A DNA stretch of 41,166 bases from Granulicella mallensis (GTDB taxonomy: Bacteria; Acidobacteriota; Terriglobia; Terriglobales; Acidobacteriaceae). Both the position numbers and the translations under genes were made by a program. The notes beneath the pieces are model-generated. The model had not been told where the DNA came from. It did not search any database and saw nothing but the letters and a program-made list of their open reading frames with translations. The DNA is taken from positions 1 through 41,166 of the forward strand of contig NZ_JACHIO010000033.1 of the NCBI RefSeq assembly GCF_014203225.1. Reading direction: 5' to 3'. Below are positions 15,684-25,009 of the stretch, one piece after another (positions within the stretch are counted from its first letter, which is position 1; each line of letters begins with the position of its first letter).

Positions 15684-16322
15684 ATGTTGCGAAAAAAAAC
15701 GATCTTATTGCGAGCGACTGCGACAGTGGCAGGTCTTGCGTTTGTCCTGCTGCTGATCGGCATTGCAGAATCTTACTACGAGCGCTTTCAAGCACAGAGA
15801 TTGATTAGTGTGCTTTCCAATATTCAAGTCGGGATTACCTCTGAATCTCAGACGAAAGAGCTTACAAAGCAATTTTCTCGCTATCACGTCCACTTTGACC
15901 AGAATCAAGTGAGAACTGACTCTGATCAGTATGGTTTTACCAATCCCGCATTTCAGCGGCTTCATCTTGCCCCAGTAACTGATATATGGATAACGATCGA
16001 CTATAGAGAGGGCATGGCGGTCGGTAAAACATTCGAGTCTTTCACGGCTCCACGCCATGGGATCAGCGTAGTAGAAGTAGTGAAACACGGCGACGCTTTC
16101 CTCAGAAAAGTGGCACCTCCCGGTCGCATTGTGACCGTTTCCGGTTATGAAACATCCCCACGCTTCATACTGTGGATCGAAGACGATGCGTCTGTTCCAT
16201 TGTCCCAGCGCCAGAAGGACTGGCAGATTGATCTGTCGTGCATGACCGAGATCGGGGGCTGCCAAGATCCCAACAAGCTTGTACGCTATGCCAGTAAAGA
16301 GGCGGCAAGTCATCGAAACTGA
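15684..16322 (+). CDS. Membrane-anchored protein of unknown function downstream of the RHS gene
   Basis: The 212-residue protein has a basic N-terminus and one transmembrane helix (about 10-29), then a mixed alpha/beta domain probably outside the inner membrane. Visible landmarks are ITSESQTKELTKQFSRYHV, DIWITIDYREGM and two cysteines near the C-terminus (about 184 and 190). No family is recognised. The ATG lies 37 bases after the RHS stop on the same strand, the usual place for a cognate immunity or accessory gene, but nothing in the protein itself proves that. GC content is lower than in the clp block, as in the RHS gene, which suggests the two came together. Confidence 0.65.
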   Translation: MLRKKTILLRATATVAGLAFVLLLIGIAESYYERFQAQRLISVLSNIQVGITSESQTKELTKQFSRYHVHFDQNQVRTDSDQYGFTNPAFQRLHLAPVTDIWITIDYREGMAVGKTFESFTAPRHGISVVEVVKHGDAFLRKVAPPGRIVTVSGYETSPRFILWIEDDASVPLSQRQKDWQIDLSCMTEIGGCQDPNKLVRYASKEAASHRN

Positions 16323-16686
16323 TACTCGCTACCCAGAGGTTCCCTCCCCTTTTTCATTCATGATCATGTCCTCTATCCTGCGTGAAAAAGAGGAAAGAAT
16401 GACAGATGGAACCCTCGTTGCCCCGAGCCCAAAACCCTCATTTGCGACCATTTTCCCACAGCCACGTCTAATCTTTGTCTCCGAATCTTCGCCGGGGCTT
16501 CGTTTTCACGGTCCGGCGCGGATACACTAGGAGGCAACTCGCTGGCGGCCATAACGGCAGTCAGTCCTCTCCGCCGCAAAAAATCGCGGTGGTGGCCACG
16601 GTAATCGTCATTCGCAGACCGCGTCCTTGTTTCTGGTCCTGGTAGTTTCAGCTCCATACGCGGGGGCGGCGGTTCGAAGGGGGAGC
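16323..16686. other. Gene-free stretch before clpC
   Basis: No coding frame with a ribosome site or recognisable product is visible in these 364 bases. They should hold the clpC promoter. GATACACT at about 16522-16529 resembles a -10 element but has no good -35 partner at the usual distance. No CIRCE or CtsR-type direct repeat is seen. Confidence 0.4.
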
Positions 16687-19164
16687 ATGTTCGAACGCTA
16701 CACAGAAAAGGCGCGGCGCGTTATCTTCTTCGCGCGCTACGAAGCGAGCCAGTTCGGCTCGCCCTACATTGAAACCGAACATCTCTTGCTGGGCTTGCTG
16801 CGCGAAGACAAGGCGCTCACCAATCGCTTTCTGCGCTCGCACGCCTCAGTAGAATCCATTCGCAAACAGATTGAGCAGCACACCACCGTACGCGAGAAGG
16901 TCAGCACGTCCGTCGACCTGCCTCTCTCCAACGAGTGCAAGCGCGTGCTTGCCTACGCGGCCGAGGAGGCCGAGCGTCTTTCGCACAAGCACATCGGCAC
17001 AGAGCATCTTCTGCTGGGCTTGCTGCGTGAAGAAAAGTGTTTTGCAGCAGAGATCCTCACCGAACGCGGCCTGCGCCTCCCCACCATTCGCGAGGAGTTG
17101 CAGCGCACCACGCAGGAGAAGCCCGCACAGCAAAGCGGCGGCTCCAAGCAGCGCGGCGGTCAACAGGAGCAGTCTCTGCTCGCCGAGTTCTCACGCGACC
17201 TGACCCAGGCCGCAGCCGATCAGCAGCTCGATCCGCTGGTGGGCCGCGACTTTGAAGTCGAGCGCGTGATCCAGATCCTCTGCCGCCGGACCAAAAACAA
17301 CCCGGTCCTCATCGGCGAGCCTGGTGTCGGCAAGACCGCTATCGTCGAGGGCCTCGCGCAGAAGATCGCCGACGGCGAAGTTCCCAGCTTCCTCGCCGAC
17401 AAGCGCGTCCTCTCGCTTGATCTATCGTTGATCGTCGCGGGCACCAAGTACCGCGGCCAGTTCGAAGAGCGCCTGAAGACCATCATGAAAGAGCTGATGG
17501 AGAATCAAAACTCCATCGTCTTCATCGATGAGCTGCACACGCTCGTCGGCGCTGGCTCGGCCGAGGGTTCGCTCGACGCGGCAAACATCCTCAAGCCCGC
17601 GCTCAGCCGTGGCGAGATCCAGTGCATCGGAGCCACCACCCCGGCGGAGTATCGCAAGTCCATCGAAAAAGACCGCTCGCTCGAACGCCGGTTCCAGGCC
17701 GTCAAGGTCCCGCCGCCGAACGAGGAAGACGCGATCAAGATCATCATGGGCATCCGCGAGAAGTACGAGAAGTTCCACGCCGTCAGCTACACCGACGACG
17801 CGATCACCTTCTCCGTCTCGCACTCCAACCGCTACATCCCCGACCGGTTCCTCCCGGACAAGGCGATCGATCTCATCGACGAAGCCGGTGCCCGCGTGAA
17901 GCTGCGCCAGACCACGCTTCCCGAAGAGCTCACCGAGGTCCAGAAGCGCATCAAGTTCATCGTGCACCGCATGGAGAACGCCATCGCGAACCACGAGTTC
18001 GAGAAGGCACGCTTCTACTCCGACGAGGAGCGCAAGGAGCGCGAGAACCTTCGCGTCCTGCGCGACAAGTACCACCTCGACGAGAACTCCGCGGGCATCG
18101 TCACCCGCGAGGACATCGAAGACGTTGTCTCGCGCTGGACGGGTGTTCCGATCACCTCGATCAAGGAAGAAGAGACCCAGAAGCTGCTCCGCGTGGAAGA
18201 AGAGCTGCACAAGCGCGTCATCGCCCAGGACAAGGCCATCAGCGCCCTGGCCCGTGCGATCCGCCGCTCTCGTGCCGGGCTCAAGAATCCCGCACGCCCC
18301 ATCGGCTCGTTCCTGTTCCTCGGACCGACCGGCGTCGGCAAGACCGAAGTCGCGCGCACCCTGGCACAGTTCCTCTTCGGTTCGGAGAAGTCGCTCATCC
18401 GCTTCGATATGTCGGAGTTCATGGAGAAGCACTCGGTCTCCAAGCTCATCGGCTCGCCTCCGGGCTACGTCGGATACGAGGAGGGCGGCCAGCTCACCGA
18501 GCGGGTCAAGCGCTCCCCTTACTCCGTCGTGCTGCTGGACGAGGTCGAAAAGGCTCATCCGGACGTCTTCAACCTGCTTCTGCAGGTCTTTGAAGACGGC
18601 CAGCTGACCGACGGCCTGGGCAACACGGTCGACTTCAAGAACACGATCATCGTGATGACCTCGAACATCGGGGCCAAGCACCTCATGAAGCGCGAGGGCC
18701 TGGGCTTCCAGTCGAGCAAGGACGAGATTGTGCTCGAGAAGATGCAGGAGATGGTCATGAGCGAGGTGAAGAGAACCTTCAACCCCGAGTTCCTGAATCG
18801 TCTCGATGAGGTCATCGTCTTTACGTCGCTGTCCGACTCCGACCTCATGCAGATCCTGGAGCTGCTGGTGCAGAGCCTCAACACCAACCTGGTACACAAG
18901 GCCATCACCATCTCGGTACAGGACGACGCCAAGCGCTGGATCCTGGACAAGACGCTGGTCGACCGCAGCTACGGAGCACGTCCGCTGCGCCGGGCACTGC
19001 AACGCTACATCGAGGACCCTCTCTCCGAGGCGCTGATCGCCGGCCTGATCGCCGAACGGCCAGCCTTCCTGGAGGTCTACCTCGAGAACAACCAGCTTCA
19101 CTATCGTCCAGTCGCTGCCGACGGCGAAGAGAAGTCGGCCGGAATGGCTCTCACCACCGTCTAA
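16687..19164 (+). CDS. clpC: ATP-dependent Clp protease ATP-binding subunit ClpC
   Basis: The 825-residue AAA+ unfoldase has two N-terminal Clp-N repeats (about 3-65 and 78-140: [10 protein letters not shown] and [11 protein letters not shown]). The first AAA module has Walker [10 protein letters not shown] near 211 and Walker [15 protein letters not shown] middle domain with a UVR-like helix pair (about 418-455, [20 protein letters not shown]) separates it from the second AAA module, with GPTGVGKTE near 546 and [16 protein letters not shown]. The UVR-type middle domain makes it ClpC rather than ClpA or ClpB. It should feed substrates to ClpP, encoded 5 kb downstream. The start is the ATG just after GGGGGAG; the frame runs further upstream without a ribosome site. 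No ctsR, mcsA or mcsB lies beside it. A strong terminator follows. Confidence 0.95.
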   Translation: MFERYTEKARRVIFFARYEASQFGSPYIETEHLLLGLLREDKALTNRFLRSHASVESIRKQIEQHTTVREKVSTSVDLPLSNECKRVLAYAAEEAERLSHKHIGTEHLLLGLLREEKCFAAEILTERGLRLPTIREELQRTTQEKPAQQSGGSKQRGGQQEQSLLAEFSRDLTQAAADQQLDPLVGRDFEVERVIQILCRRTKNNPVLIGEPGVGKTAIVEGLAQKIADGEVPSFLADKRVLSLDLSLIVAGTKYRGQFEERLKTIMKELMENQNSIVFIDELHTLVGAGSAEGSLDAANILKPALSRGEIQCIGATTPAEYRKSIEKDRSLERRFQAVKVPPPNEEDAIKIIMGIREKYEKFHAVSYTDDAITFSVSHSNRYIPDRFLPDKAIDLIDEAGARVKLRQTTLPEELTEVQKRIKFIVHRMENAIANHEFEKARFYSDEERKERENLRVLRDKYHLDENSAGIVTREDIEDVVSRWTGVPITSIKEEETQKLLRVEEELHKRVIAQDKAISALARAIRRSRAGLKNPARPIGSFLFLGPTGVGKTEVARTLAQFLFGSEKSLIRFDMSEFMEKHSVSKLIGSPPGYVGYEEGGQLTERVKRSPYSVVLLDEVEKAHPDVFNLLLQVFEDGQLTDGLGNTVDFKNTIIVMTSNIGAKHLMKREGLGFQSSKDEIVLEKMQEMVMSEVKRTFNPEFLNRLDEVIVFTSLSDSDLMQILELLVQSLNTNLVHKAITISVQDDAKRWILDKTLVDRSYGARPLRRALQRYIEDPLSEALIAGLIAERPAFLEVYLENNQLHYRPVAADGEEKSAGMALTTV

Positions 19165-19180
19165 TCGCAATCATTTCTTG

Positions 19181-19222
19181 AAAACAATACGCTCCTGCCT
19201 GACAGCAGGAGCGTATTGTTTT
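19181..19222. terminator. Terminator after clpC
   Basis: A perfect 18-base stem (AAAACAATACGCTCCTGC paired with GCAGGAGCGTATTGTTTT) with a six-base loop begins 16 bases after the clpC stop. A-rich and T-rich flanks make it work in either direction. The cupin gene's AGGAGG ribosome site follows almost at once. Confidence 0.9.
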
Positions 19223-19242
19223 ACAGGAGGTGATTTACCAAG

Positions 19243-19761
19243 ATGGATCGACGTGAATTTACGGCACTTCTCCCCACTTTGCTCGCAGTTGGGGCCCTGC
19301 TCCCCGAAGCGGCCACCGCTCAAACCACCGGCACCATGGACCACCCGGTCATGGGCACTCCCACCCCCGGCACCATCAACGGCAACAAGCCCAAGGGAGT
19401 TCTGCCGGAGCTCATCTCCGGCGTCTACACCCCCGGCAAATCCTACGGCTCACAACCCAAGCGCACCTCCCAGCGATACCTCGCCGGAATGCTCAAAGCG
19501 GGCAACATCCAGATCGAGATGCACGAGACCCACCAGGAGGTTGGCGCTCTGCACGAGCCCACCGACAAGCATCTGCATAACGAGATATGGCTGGTCAGAG
19601 AAGGTGTCTGCGAACTCACCACCAACGGCGTCACACGCCGCATGGAAGCAGGCGACATCGGCCTCTGCTGCGCAGGCGATCTGCACTACGTGCGCAACGC
19701 CGGCGACACTCCCTGCACCTATTTCGTGGTCACGATCGGCCCACCCGAACAATACAGTTAG
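19243..19761 (+). CDS. Secreted cupin-domain protein
   Basis: The 172-residue protein starts with DRREFTALLPTLLAVGALLP, a twin-arginine-like signal (RR followed by x-Phe and a hydrophobic run, cleavage near residue 27). A cupin fold follows at about 90-170: motif 1 around HLHNEIWLVREGVCEL and motif 2 around EAGDIGLCCAGDLHYVRNAG. The first motif retains His-x-His and Glu, and the second has a His (LHYV), so a metal site is plausible. The substrate is unknown. AGGAGG upstream fixes the ATG. It has its own hairpin on each side, so it is probably monocistronic. Confidence 0.82.
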   Translation: MDRREFTALLPTLLAVGALLPEAATAQTTGTMDHPVMGTPTPGTINGNKPKGVLPELISGVYTPGKSYGSQPKRTSQRYLAGMLKAGNIQIEMHETHQEVGALHEPTDKHLHNEIWLVREGVCELTTNGVTRRMEAGDIGLCCAGDLHYVRNAGDTPCTYFVVTIGPPEQYS

Positions 19762-19770
19762 AACAACTAA

Positions 19771-19815
19771 AAGCCCCATCTCACCATGCGTAGAACGCGT
19801 AGTGAGATGGGGCTT
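19771..19815. terminator. Bidirectional terminator between cupin and YtxH-like genes
   Basis: AAGCCCCATCTCAC (19771-19784) pairs perfectly with GTGAGATGGGGCTT (19802-19815) around a 17-base loop that has a small inner palindrome. It lies between convergent genes and is followed by T-rich sequence on the plus strand. Confidence 0.85.
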
Positions 19816-19839
19816 CTTGATTTAATCCATAGACCTGCT

Positions 19840-20136
19840 TCAGACCAGCTTCTGAACCGACTTCGCGGCCTTGGACGCAGCCCCGCTGGCTGCATCTAGC
19901 GCATCGTCAAACTGATCTTTGCTGCGCTCAATCAGCTTCTGCGCCTCGCGGCTCAGATACTCGGCCTGATCCCTGAGGTAATCGCCGGCCTCTTCCAACG
20001 CCTCACCGGCGTCTTCAATCCCGCGTTTCAGCTTCTTGCGTGTCTGCGCTCCCGACTGCGGAGCGTAGAGCAGCGCGGCAACACCCCCAGCCAGGGCTCC
20101 GAATCCTAGCGCGATCCAAAATTCCTTATTACGCAT
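19840..20136 (-). CDS. YtxH-like small membrane protein
   Basis: The 98-residue protein has one N-terminal hydrophobic helix (about 7-25) with the motif GALAGGVAALLYAPQSGAQTRK, of which the Tyr-Ala-Pro-x-Ser-Gly part is the hallmark of the YtxH family. A long amphipathic helical tail rich in Ala, Glu, Asp and Lys follows. Family members are often linked to general stress in Firmicutes; the molecular role is not established. It converges on the cupin gene and lies downstream of the udgB gene on the same strand, 98 bases away. Confidence 0.82.
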   Translation of the reverse strand: MRNKEFWIALGFGALAGGVAALLYAPQSGAQTRKKLKRGIEDAGEALEEAGDYLRDQAEYLSREAQKLIERSKDQFDDALDAASGAASKAAKSVQKLV

Positions 20137-20234
20137 GGCATACCTCCGTTTGGTCTAACTCACTAACTCAGCAGGTGAGATTCAAGCCTGTCGCAACAGG
20201 TTGGTCACTCCCGTTATTTTCTGAAAACACCGGC

Positions 20235-20984
20235 TCAAACGAGACCGGCAATCTCCATCGCTTTCACAAAGACCCGTGCAAACATCACCCGGTCCAACCG
20301 CCCGGTGTTCGTGTTCCGCAGGGACGGATGATAGCTGCCCAGAAGCGTAACTCCGTGGGGCAAAAGATACTCCGCCCCATGCCCGAAGACATAGGCTGAC
20401 CTGCGTTCGATCACGCCACCGGCCACCAGATGAGCTAAATACCCATCCCAGGCGATCTTCCCGAGGCACACCACCACGCGCACTCCCGGCAGGGCTTCGA
20501 TCTCAGCCGTCAGATGTCCGGAGCAGTTCCGTATCTCTTCCGGCTTCGGCTTATCGCCCGGCGGAGCGCACCGAACGACAGAGCTGATCCACAGATTGCG
20601 AAGCTTCAGGCCATCTTCACGAGAGACAGCCTTTGGCTTGGTCGCCAAACCCAGCTCATGGAGCACCGGGTACATGAAGTCGCCGGAGCCATCCCCCGTA
20701 AACGGTCTTCCGGTTCGATTGGCCCCGTGCGCTCCCGGCGCCAGACCCATGACATGAATCCTGGCCTTCGGGTCGCCAAAGCCGGGAACGGGCCGCGCCC
20801 AATAGACCTCATCCCGATAGGCTTTGCGCCGTGTTTCGCCGATGCCGCGGCAGTATTCACGCAGGCGCGTACAGCGTTCACAGGTGGTGATTGCTTCGTG
20901 TAACTCCTGCAATACCAGCAATTTCTTCGAAGAGCGTGTACTCTTCCCTTGATTGATTTTTGACTGTTTGTCCAAAAGCTTCAC
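20235..20984 (-). CDS. udgB: Family V uracil-DNA glycosylase (UdgB type)
   Basis: The 249-residue protein carries the Fe-S glycosylase signature: Cys35-x-x-Cys38 (TTCERCTRL) plus later cysteines in VVRCAPP and IRNCSGHL, expected to hold a 4Fe-4S cluster. Motif 1 is GLAPGAHGANRTGRPFTGDG, the family V form rather than the GEAPG of family IV, and motif 2 is GSYHPSLRNTNTG. These enzymes remove uracil, and in family V also other deaminated bases, from DNA to start base-excision repair. The start is GTG with a weak ribosome site, so the first residues are uncertain. It is divergent from the epimerase-like gene. Confidence 0.92.
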   Translation of the reverse strand: MKLLDKQSKINQGKSTRSSKKLLVLQELHEAITTCERCTRLREYCRGIGETRRKAYRDEVYWARPVPGFGDPKARIHVMGLAPGAHGANRTGRPFTGDGSGDFMYPVLHELGLATKPKAVSREDGLKLRNLWISSVVRCAPPGDKPKPEEIRNCSGHLTAEIEALPGVRVVVCLGKIAWDGYLAHLVAGGVIERRSAYVFGHGAEYLLPHGVTLLGSYHPSLRNTNTGRLDRVMFARVFVKAMEIAGLV

Positions 20985-21172
20985 GTTGGCCGATGATAGA
21001 GCAGTTCGCCTCCTGGTGCACTCCGAAGTGCATCGGAGAGAATAGCTCTACGTCAGGATTTCCATTTGCATCCAACCATCAGATCCTGATGGCGCCTCTT
21101 CCATAGAGTCACCATCATGCATTTGCTCGTACAGCGGGGCCGGGCAAAACCGGTCCAAGAGAGATTTGCTCC

Positions 21173-22462
21173 ATGAAGTTTGAAATGCCTAACTCCGGCA
21201 GCCCCCGTTCCTCCTGGTTCGGACGCTGGAGCACTTCAGGCTGGATGACCCCCAGTTTGATCGCTACGGTTTGCCTGATCCTCGCACTCGGCTCCTACGA
21301 ACACTCCCAGGGCAATCTGCATCGTCTGCGAGCAACGTCCACGAATCACGTTCAACCGCAAGGGCCGGGCGGTCAGGATCCAATCCGCATCTCGCGATCC
21401 CTCCGCGCAAATGGCGATGGGCCTGAGTTCGTCTCTGCCACGCTGTTGCCGGGTCGTGGCTTCAACCTTTGGCAGCTCACCGCTTCCCTCCCGGGCCGGG
21501 GTGAGGTTTCCCTGCTGGTCTCTCCGCCTGTATCCCAGGCCGCGCAGATCCTCTCCGGGCTGGACAACGATGACAATGGCAGCGCCTCGACCAACTACGG
21601 TGGCGCCTTCCTCGCCCCCTGGGCAGCGCAACTGACCGGCTTTCCGGCGCCGGGAAGCGGCGTCCTGCAAACTCTCTGGGAAGGGCAGCGGCTCACCTTC
21701 CCTGCCAGTATTCCTGGTAGCCCTATTTCGACAGAAGGCCTTCTGCTGGCACGCGGTGCCGATGCCGTAAAGACGTCTTCCCTGCCGGACGGCCAATCGG
21801 CGGAGGCAACCTTCAGTGCCAGTTCGTTTTCCGGCAACTGGCCCTCCAATACCGATGTCACCATCCTCGTCGAACTTTCAGGCCACTCCCTCGATCTCAC
21901 AATGACGGCGCACAATACCGGCGATACCTCTGAGCCGATGGGACTCGGATGGCATCCTTACTTCGCCATCCCCAGCGGAAACCGGGCCCAGGCCATGCTC
22001 GTCATCCCCTCTCTCAACCTTGTAGAGGCCGGCGATCGCTCCACAGGCGTATCCAGCGGACGCATTATTCCGACCCAGGGCACGTCCTACGACTTCCTCC
22101 ACGCCAGCGGAACTCCGTTGGGCCACATCTCGCTGGACGAAACCTACGTCAATCTTCACGGCAGCCTCATCTCCGATGGCCCGATTGCGGAACTGCGGGA
22201 CCCGGCGGCTGACTACGGCCTGCGCGTCATTCCACTGACCCCTAACATTACAAACCTGCGCGTCATCGCCCCCGAAGACAAACCCTGGGTTTCGATCGGC
22301 CCCAACACAAATCTCAGCAACCCGTTCGGCAGCGAATGGGGACATACGGATATGAGCAAATCGGGCATCGCTATCCTGAAACCCGGCGAAAGCATGCAGT
22401 GGAAGGTACGCATCGAAATCTTTTCCTTGACAGGCCCCTGGCGTCCCTCCCACAACCACTAA
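21173..22462 (+). CDS. Aldose 1-epimerase-like protein with N-terminal membrane segment
   Basis: The 429-residue protein has a hydrophobic segment at about 27-43 (signal anchor or signal peptide), then a galactose-mutarotase-like beta-sandwich. Landmarks are the region GGAFLAPWAAQL near 144, GLGWHPYFAIPSG near 259 (conserved His and Pro of the family), SLDETYVNLHG near 323 and ITNLRVIAPEDKPWVSIGP near 363. The family interconverts sugar anomers, or acts on related sugar substrates in periplasmic variants. The exact substrate cannot be told. The residue usually serving as catalytic base, a Glu near the C-terminus, may be the one in PGESMQWKV. It is likely monocistronic, 157 bases before tig. 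Confidence 0.78.
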   Translation: MKFEMPNSGSPRSSWFGRWSTSGWMTPSLIATVCLILALGSYEHSQGNLHRLRATSTNHVQPQGPGGQDPIRISRSLRANGDGPEFVSATLLPGRGFNLWQLTASLPGRGEVSLLVSPPVSQAAQILSGLDNDDNGSASTNYGGAFLAPWAAQLTGFPAPGSGVLQTLWEGQRLTFPASIPGSPISTEGLLLARGADAVKTSSLPDGQSAEATFSASSFSGNWPSNTDVTILVELSGHSLDLTMTAHNTGDTSEPMGLGWHPYFAIPSGNRAQAMLVIPSLNLVEAGDRSTGVSSGRIIPTQGTSYDFLHASGTPLGHISLDETYVNLHGSLISDGPIAELRDPAADYGLRVIPLTPNITNLRVIAPEDKPWVSIGPNTNLSNPFGSEWGHTDMSKSGIAILKPGESMQWKVRIEIFSLTGPWRPSHNH

Positions 22463-22619
22463 GCCCGGCGGCAACGTGCCCGCGTGCACAGCTTGCCGTT
22501 TGACCCTACCGCCGCAGCCTCGTATCCTTGTCACTGGCGAGCGGTTACTGGCACGCGGCGCAATCTCTGCGCTTTTTTGAAGGCAATGCCACCGCCAAAA
22601 CCTCTGGAAGGCAACAAAC

Positions 22620-24056
22620 TTGACCCCCTCAAATACGATCCAAGACACGAACGAAGAGACTCTTGCCCCTGCAGTACAGCCCTCCGACGCGCTCGAACAG
22701 AGCCACGAAGGCCATGATCACGATCATGCAGGCCACGATCATCAGCACGCGCCCACGCTGAACCCCGAGCTCACACACTCCATCGAAGTCGAAGCGCCCG
22801 CCGCTGACGTCGATAAGGCCTTCCGCCAGGTGATCAAGCGCTACACCAAGCTCGCGCGCATCCCCGGCTTCCGCGCCGGCAAGGTGCCCGAGGCGATGAT
22901 CAAGTCGCGCTTCGGCAAAGAAGTCCGCCAGGAAGTTCTCGAGTCGCTGGTCTCCGACCGGTTCCGGAAAGCTCTTGAAGAGCAGAAGATCAACCCGGTC
23001 TCGCAGCCCCAGGTCTCCGAACTGTTCCTCGTTGAAGGCCAGCCCCTCCGCTTCAAGGCCACCTTTGAAGTTCTGCCGGAGATCAATATCGACGGCTACG
23101 ATTCCATCTCCGTCCAGCGCCCCGACTCCACGCTGACCGAGGAAGAGTACCAGGCCGAGCTTGCCAATGTTCTCGACCGCCACGCCACCGTTGAGCCGGT
23201 TGAAGAGGACCGTCCGCTCGTCGACGGCGACTGGGCCGAGATCGGCTTCCAGGGTCAGGTTCAGGAACTCGCCCAGACCGTGACTGAAGATGGCCTCGAG
23301 AGCGCTTCGAACGCCCAGCCCATCACTGGCGAAGACGTGCTCATCGAGATCGGCGGCAAGAACACGCTGCCCGCCTTCACCGAAGCCCTGCGCGGCGCGA
23401 AGATCGGCCAGGAGCTTACCTTTGAGGCCAGCTACCCCGCCGAGTTCGGCGAGGCTCGTCTTGCCGGCAAGACCGTCAGCTACGACGTCACCGTAAAGTC
23501 CATCAAGCGCAAGGACTACCCCGAGCGCGACGAAGAGTTCGCCAAGCAGCTCGGACCCTACGAGAACTGGGGCGACTTCGAGACCAAGCTGCGCGAGCAT
23601 GCCGGTTCACGCAAGAAGGACGCGCTCGAAGCCCAGGCTCGCGACAAGATGCTCGACGAGTTGGTAGAGAAGTTCACCTTCCCGCTCCCCGAGACCTTCG
23701 TCCAGCAGCAGATCGACGCTCGCCTGGAGCGCGGCCTGCGCGCACTCGCACAGCAGGGCATGAGCTCCGATGCGATGCGTCAGCTCGACTTCGGCCGTCT
23801 GCGCGAAGCGCAGCGCGATCAGGCCGTCAAAGAGGTCAAGGCCTCGATGATCCTGGACCGAGTAGCCGAGCGCGAGACCGTTGAAGTCTCCGACGAGGAC
23901 CTGGAACGCGAGCTCCTGATGCTCTCCATCCAGTCGCGCGAGCCCTACGACGCGCTGCGCAAGCGGCTGACCGAGGACGGATCTCTCGATCGCATCCGCG
24001 AGCAGATGCGCCGCGAGAAGACCGGCGCCGCCCTCTTCGAAAAAGTCGCCTCCTAG
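22620..24056 (+). CDS. tig: Trigger factor with His-rich N-terminal extension
   Basis: The 478-residue ribosome-associated chaperone and peptidyl-prolyl isomerase folds nascent chains. The ribosome-binding domain starts near residue 52 (LTHSIEVEAPAADVDKAFRQ) and contains the family signature IPGFRAGKVPEAMI. The FKBP-like domain is at about 195-290 (VDGDWAEIGFQG, LIEIGGKNTLPAFTEAL). The C-terminal helical domain follows (FVQQQIDARLERGLRALAQQ). An extension of about 50 residues precedes the normal start and contains HEGHDHDHAGHDHQHA, seven His and four Asp in 16 residues, probably metal-binding. The start is TTG with GGAAGG upstream. It is followed by a terminator, then clpP. Confidence 0.93.
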   Translation: MTPSNTIQDTNEETLAPAVQPSDALEQSHEGHDHDHAGHDHQHAPTLNPELTHSIEVEAPAADVDKAFRQVIKRYTKLARIPGFRAGKVPEAMIKSRFGKEVRQEVLESLVSDRFRKALEEQKINPVSQPQVSELFLVEGQPLRFKATFEVLPEINIDGYDSISVQRPDSTLTEEEYQAELANVLDRHATVEPVEEDRPLVDGDWAEIGFQGQVQELAQTVTEDGLESASNAQPITGEDVLIEIGGKNTLPAFTEALRGAKIGQELTFEASYPAEFGEARLAGKTVSYDVTVKSIKRKDYPERDEEFAKQLGPYENWGDFETKLREHAGSRKKDALEAQARDKMLDELVEKFTFPLPETFVQQQIDARLERGLRALAQQGMSSDAMRQLDFGRLREAQRDQAVKEVKASMILDRVAERETVEVSDEDLERELLMLSIQSREPYDALRKRLTEDGSLDRIREQMRREKTGAALFEKVAS

Positions 24057-24065
24057 TGCTTTCGG

Positions 24066-24114
24066 GCATGACCTCCTCGTAGCGGATTCAACGTCACGAG
24101 GAGGTCATGCTTTT
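24066..24114. terminator. Terminator between tig and clpP
   Basis: GCATGACCTCCTCGT (24066-24080) pairs perfectly with ACGAGGAGGTCATGC (24096-24110) and is followed by TTTT. The 15-base stem starts nine bases after the tig stop. Confidence 0.88.
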
Positions 24115-24164
24115 CCCCAACCCACCTGCCTGTATCCTGAGCAGGCTGAAAGAAAGAGAGAGCT

Positions 24165-24755
24165 ATGGGACTCATACCAATGGTGCTCGAGCAGACGAGC
24201 CGGGGCGAACGCTCCTACGATATTTACAGCCGTCTGCTGCGCGACAACATCATCTTCCTGGGCACGCCGATTGACGACAACGTCGCCAATCTCATCATTG
24301 CGCAGATGCTCTTCCTCTCCGGCGAAGACCCAGAGAAGGACATCCAGCTCTACATCAACTCTCCCGGTGGCTCGATCTCGGCAGGTCTCGCGATCTACGA
24401 CACCATGCAGTACATCAAGAACGATGTCGTGACCTTCTGCATCGGCCAGGCCGCGTCCATGGGCGCGTTCCTGCTGATGGCCGGCAAGAAGGGCAAGCGC
24501 TTTACGCTGCCCAACTCGCGCATCCTCATCCACCAACCGTCGATGGGCGGCCTGGGCGGACAGGCCACGGACATCGACATCCACGCCCGCGAGATCCTGC
24601 GCATTCGCGAACTCACCAACCGTCTGATGAGCGCCAACACCGGCCAGCCGCTCGACCGCATCGAGCGCGACGTGGAGCGCGACTTCATCATGACCGCACC
24701 GCAGGCCAAAGAGTACGGCATCATCGACGACATCATCGACCGTCCACGCACATAG
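24165..24755 (+). CDS. clpP: ATP-dependent Clp protease proteolytic subunit
   Basis: The 196-residue serine peptidase is of normal ClpP length. The catalytic triad is visible: Ser at about 98 in [11 protein letters not shown], His at about 123 in ILIHQPS and Asp at about 173 in [22 protein letters not shown] provides the oxyanion region. It forms the double-heptamer chamber fed by ClpX (next gene) and ClpC (clpC lies 5 kb upstream). The ATG follows GAAAGAAAGAGAG. A long inverted repeat begins eight bases after its stop. Confidence 0.97.
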   Translation: MGLIPMVLEQTSRGERSYDIYSRLLRDNIIFLGTPIDDNVANLIIAQMLFLSGEDPEKDIQLYINSPGGSISAGLAIYDTMQYIKNDVVTFCIGQAASMGAFLLMAGKKGKRFTLPNSRILIHQPSMGGLGGQATDIDIHAREILRIRELTNRLMSANTGQPLDRIERDVERDFIMTAPQAKEYGIIDDIIDRPRT

Positions 24756-24762
24756 CTAGAAC

Positions 24763-24849
24763 GAGTGACAAGTGGGAAGTGATAAGTGGCAAGTGGCAAG
24801 TGACCTCAATTGAGGAGACTTGCCACTTATCACTTTCCACTTGTCACTC
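24763..24849. repeat. 32-base inverted repeat between clpP and clpX
   Basis: The left arm (24763-24794, starting GAGTGACAAGTGGGAAGTGA) and right arm (24818-24849) are reverse complements with one mismatch in 32. The arms are themselves made of repeated AAGTGG/AAGTGA units. The 23-base spacer contains CCTCAATTGAGG. It may terminate or attenuate the clpP transcript before clpX; no long T tract follows. Confidence 0.85.
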
Positions 24850-25009
24850 ATTTTTGCCCCGTACCACCCTCGACACCTAGTATCTAGCTGCATATCGCCG
24901 CTCGGTTTCAGACCGGTTTTCCCGCACTTGCAGGTGTAAACTTTAGGTTGTTGCGTGGCGATCTGCCGATCACTTGCGGCAGCCTGACACAAAGGAGTTA
25001 CACCCCATT

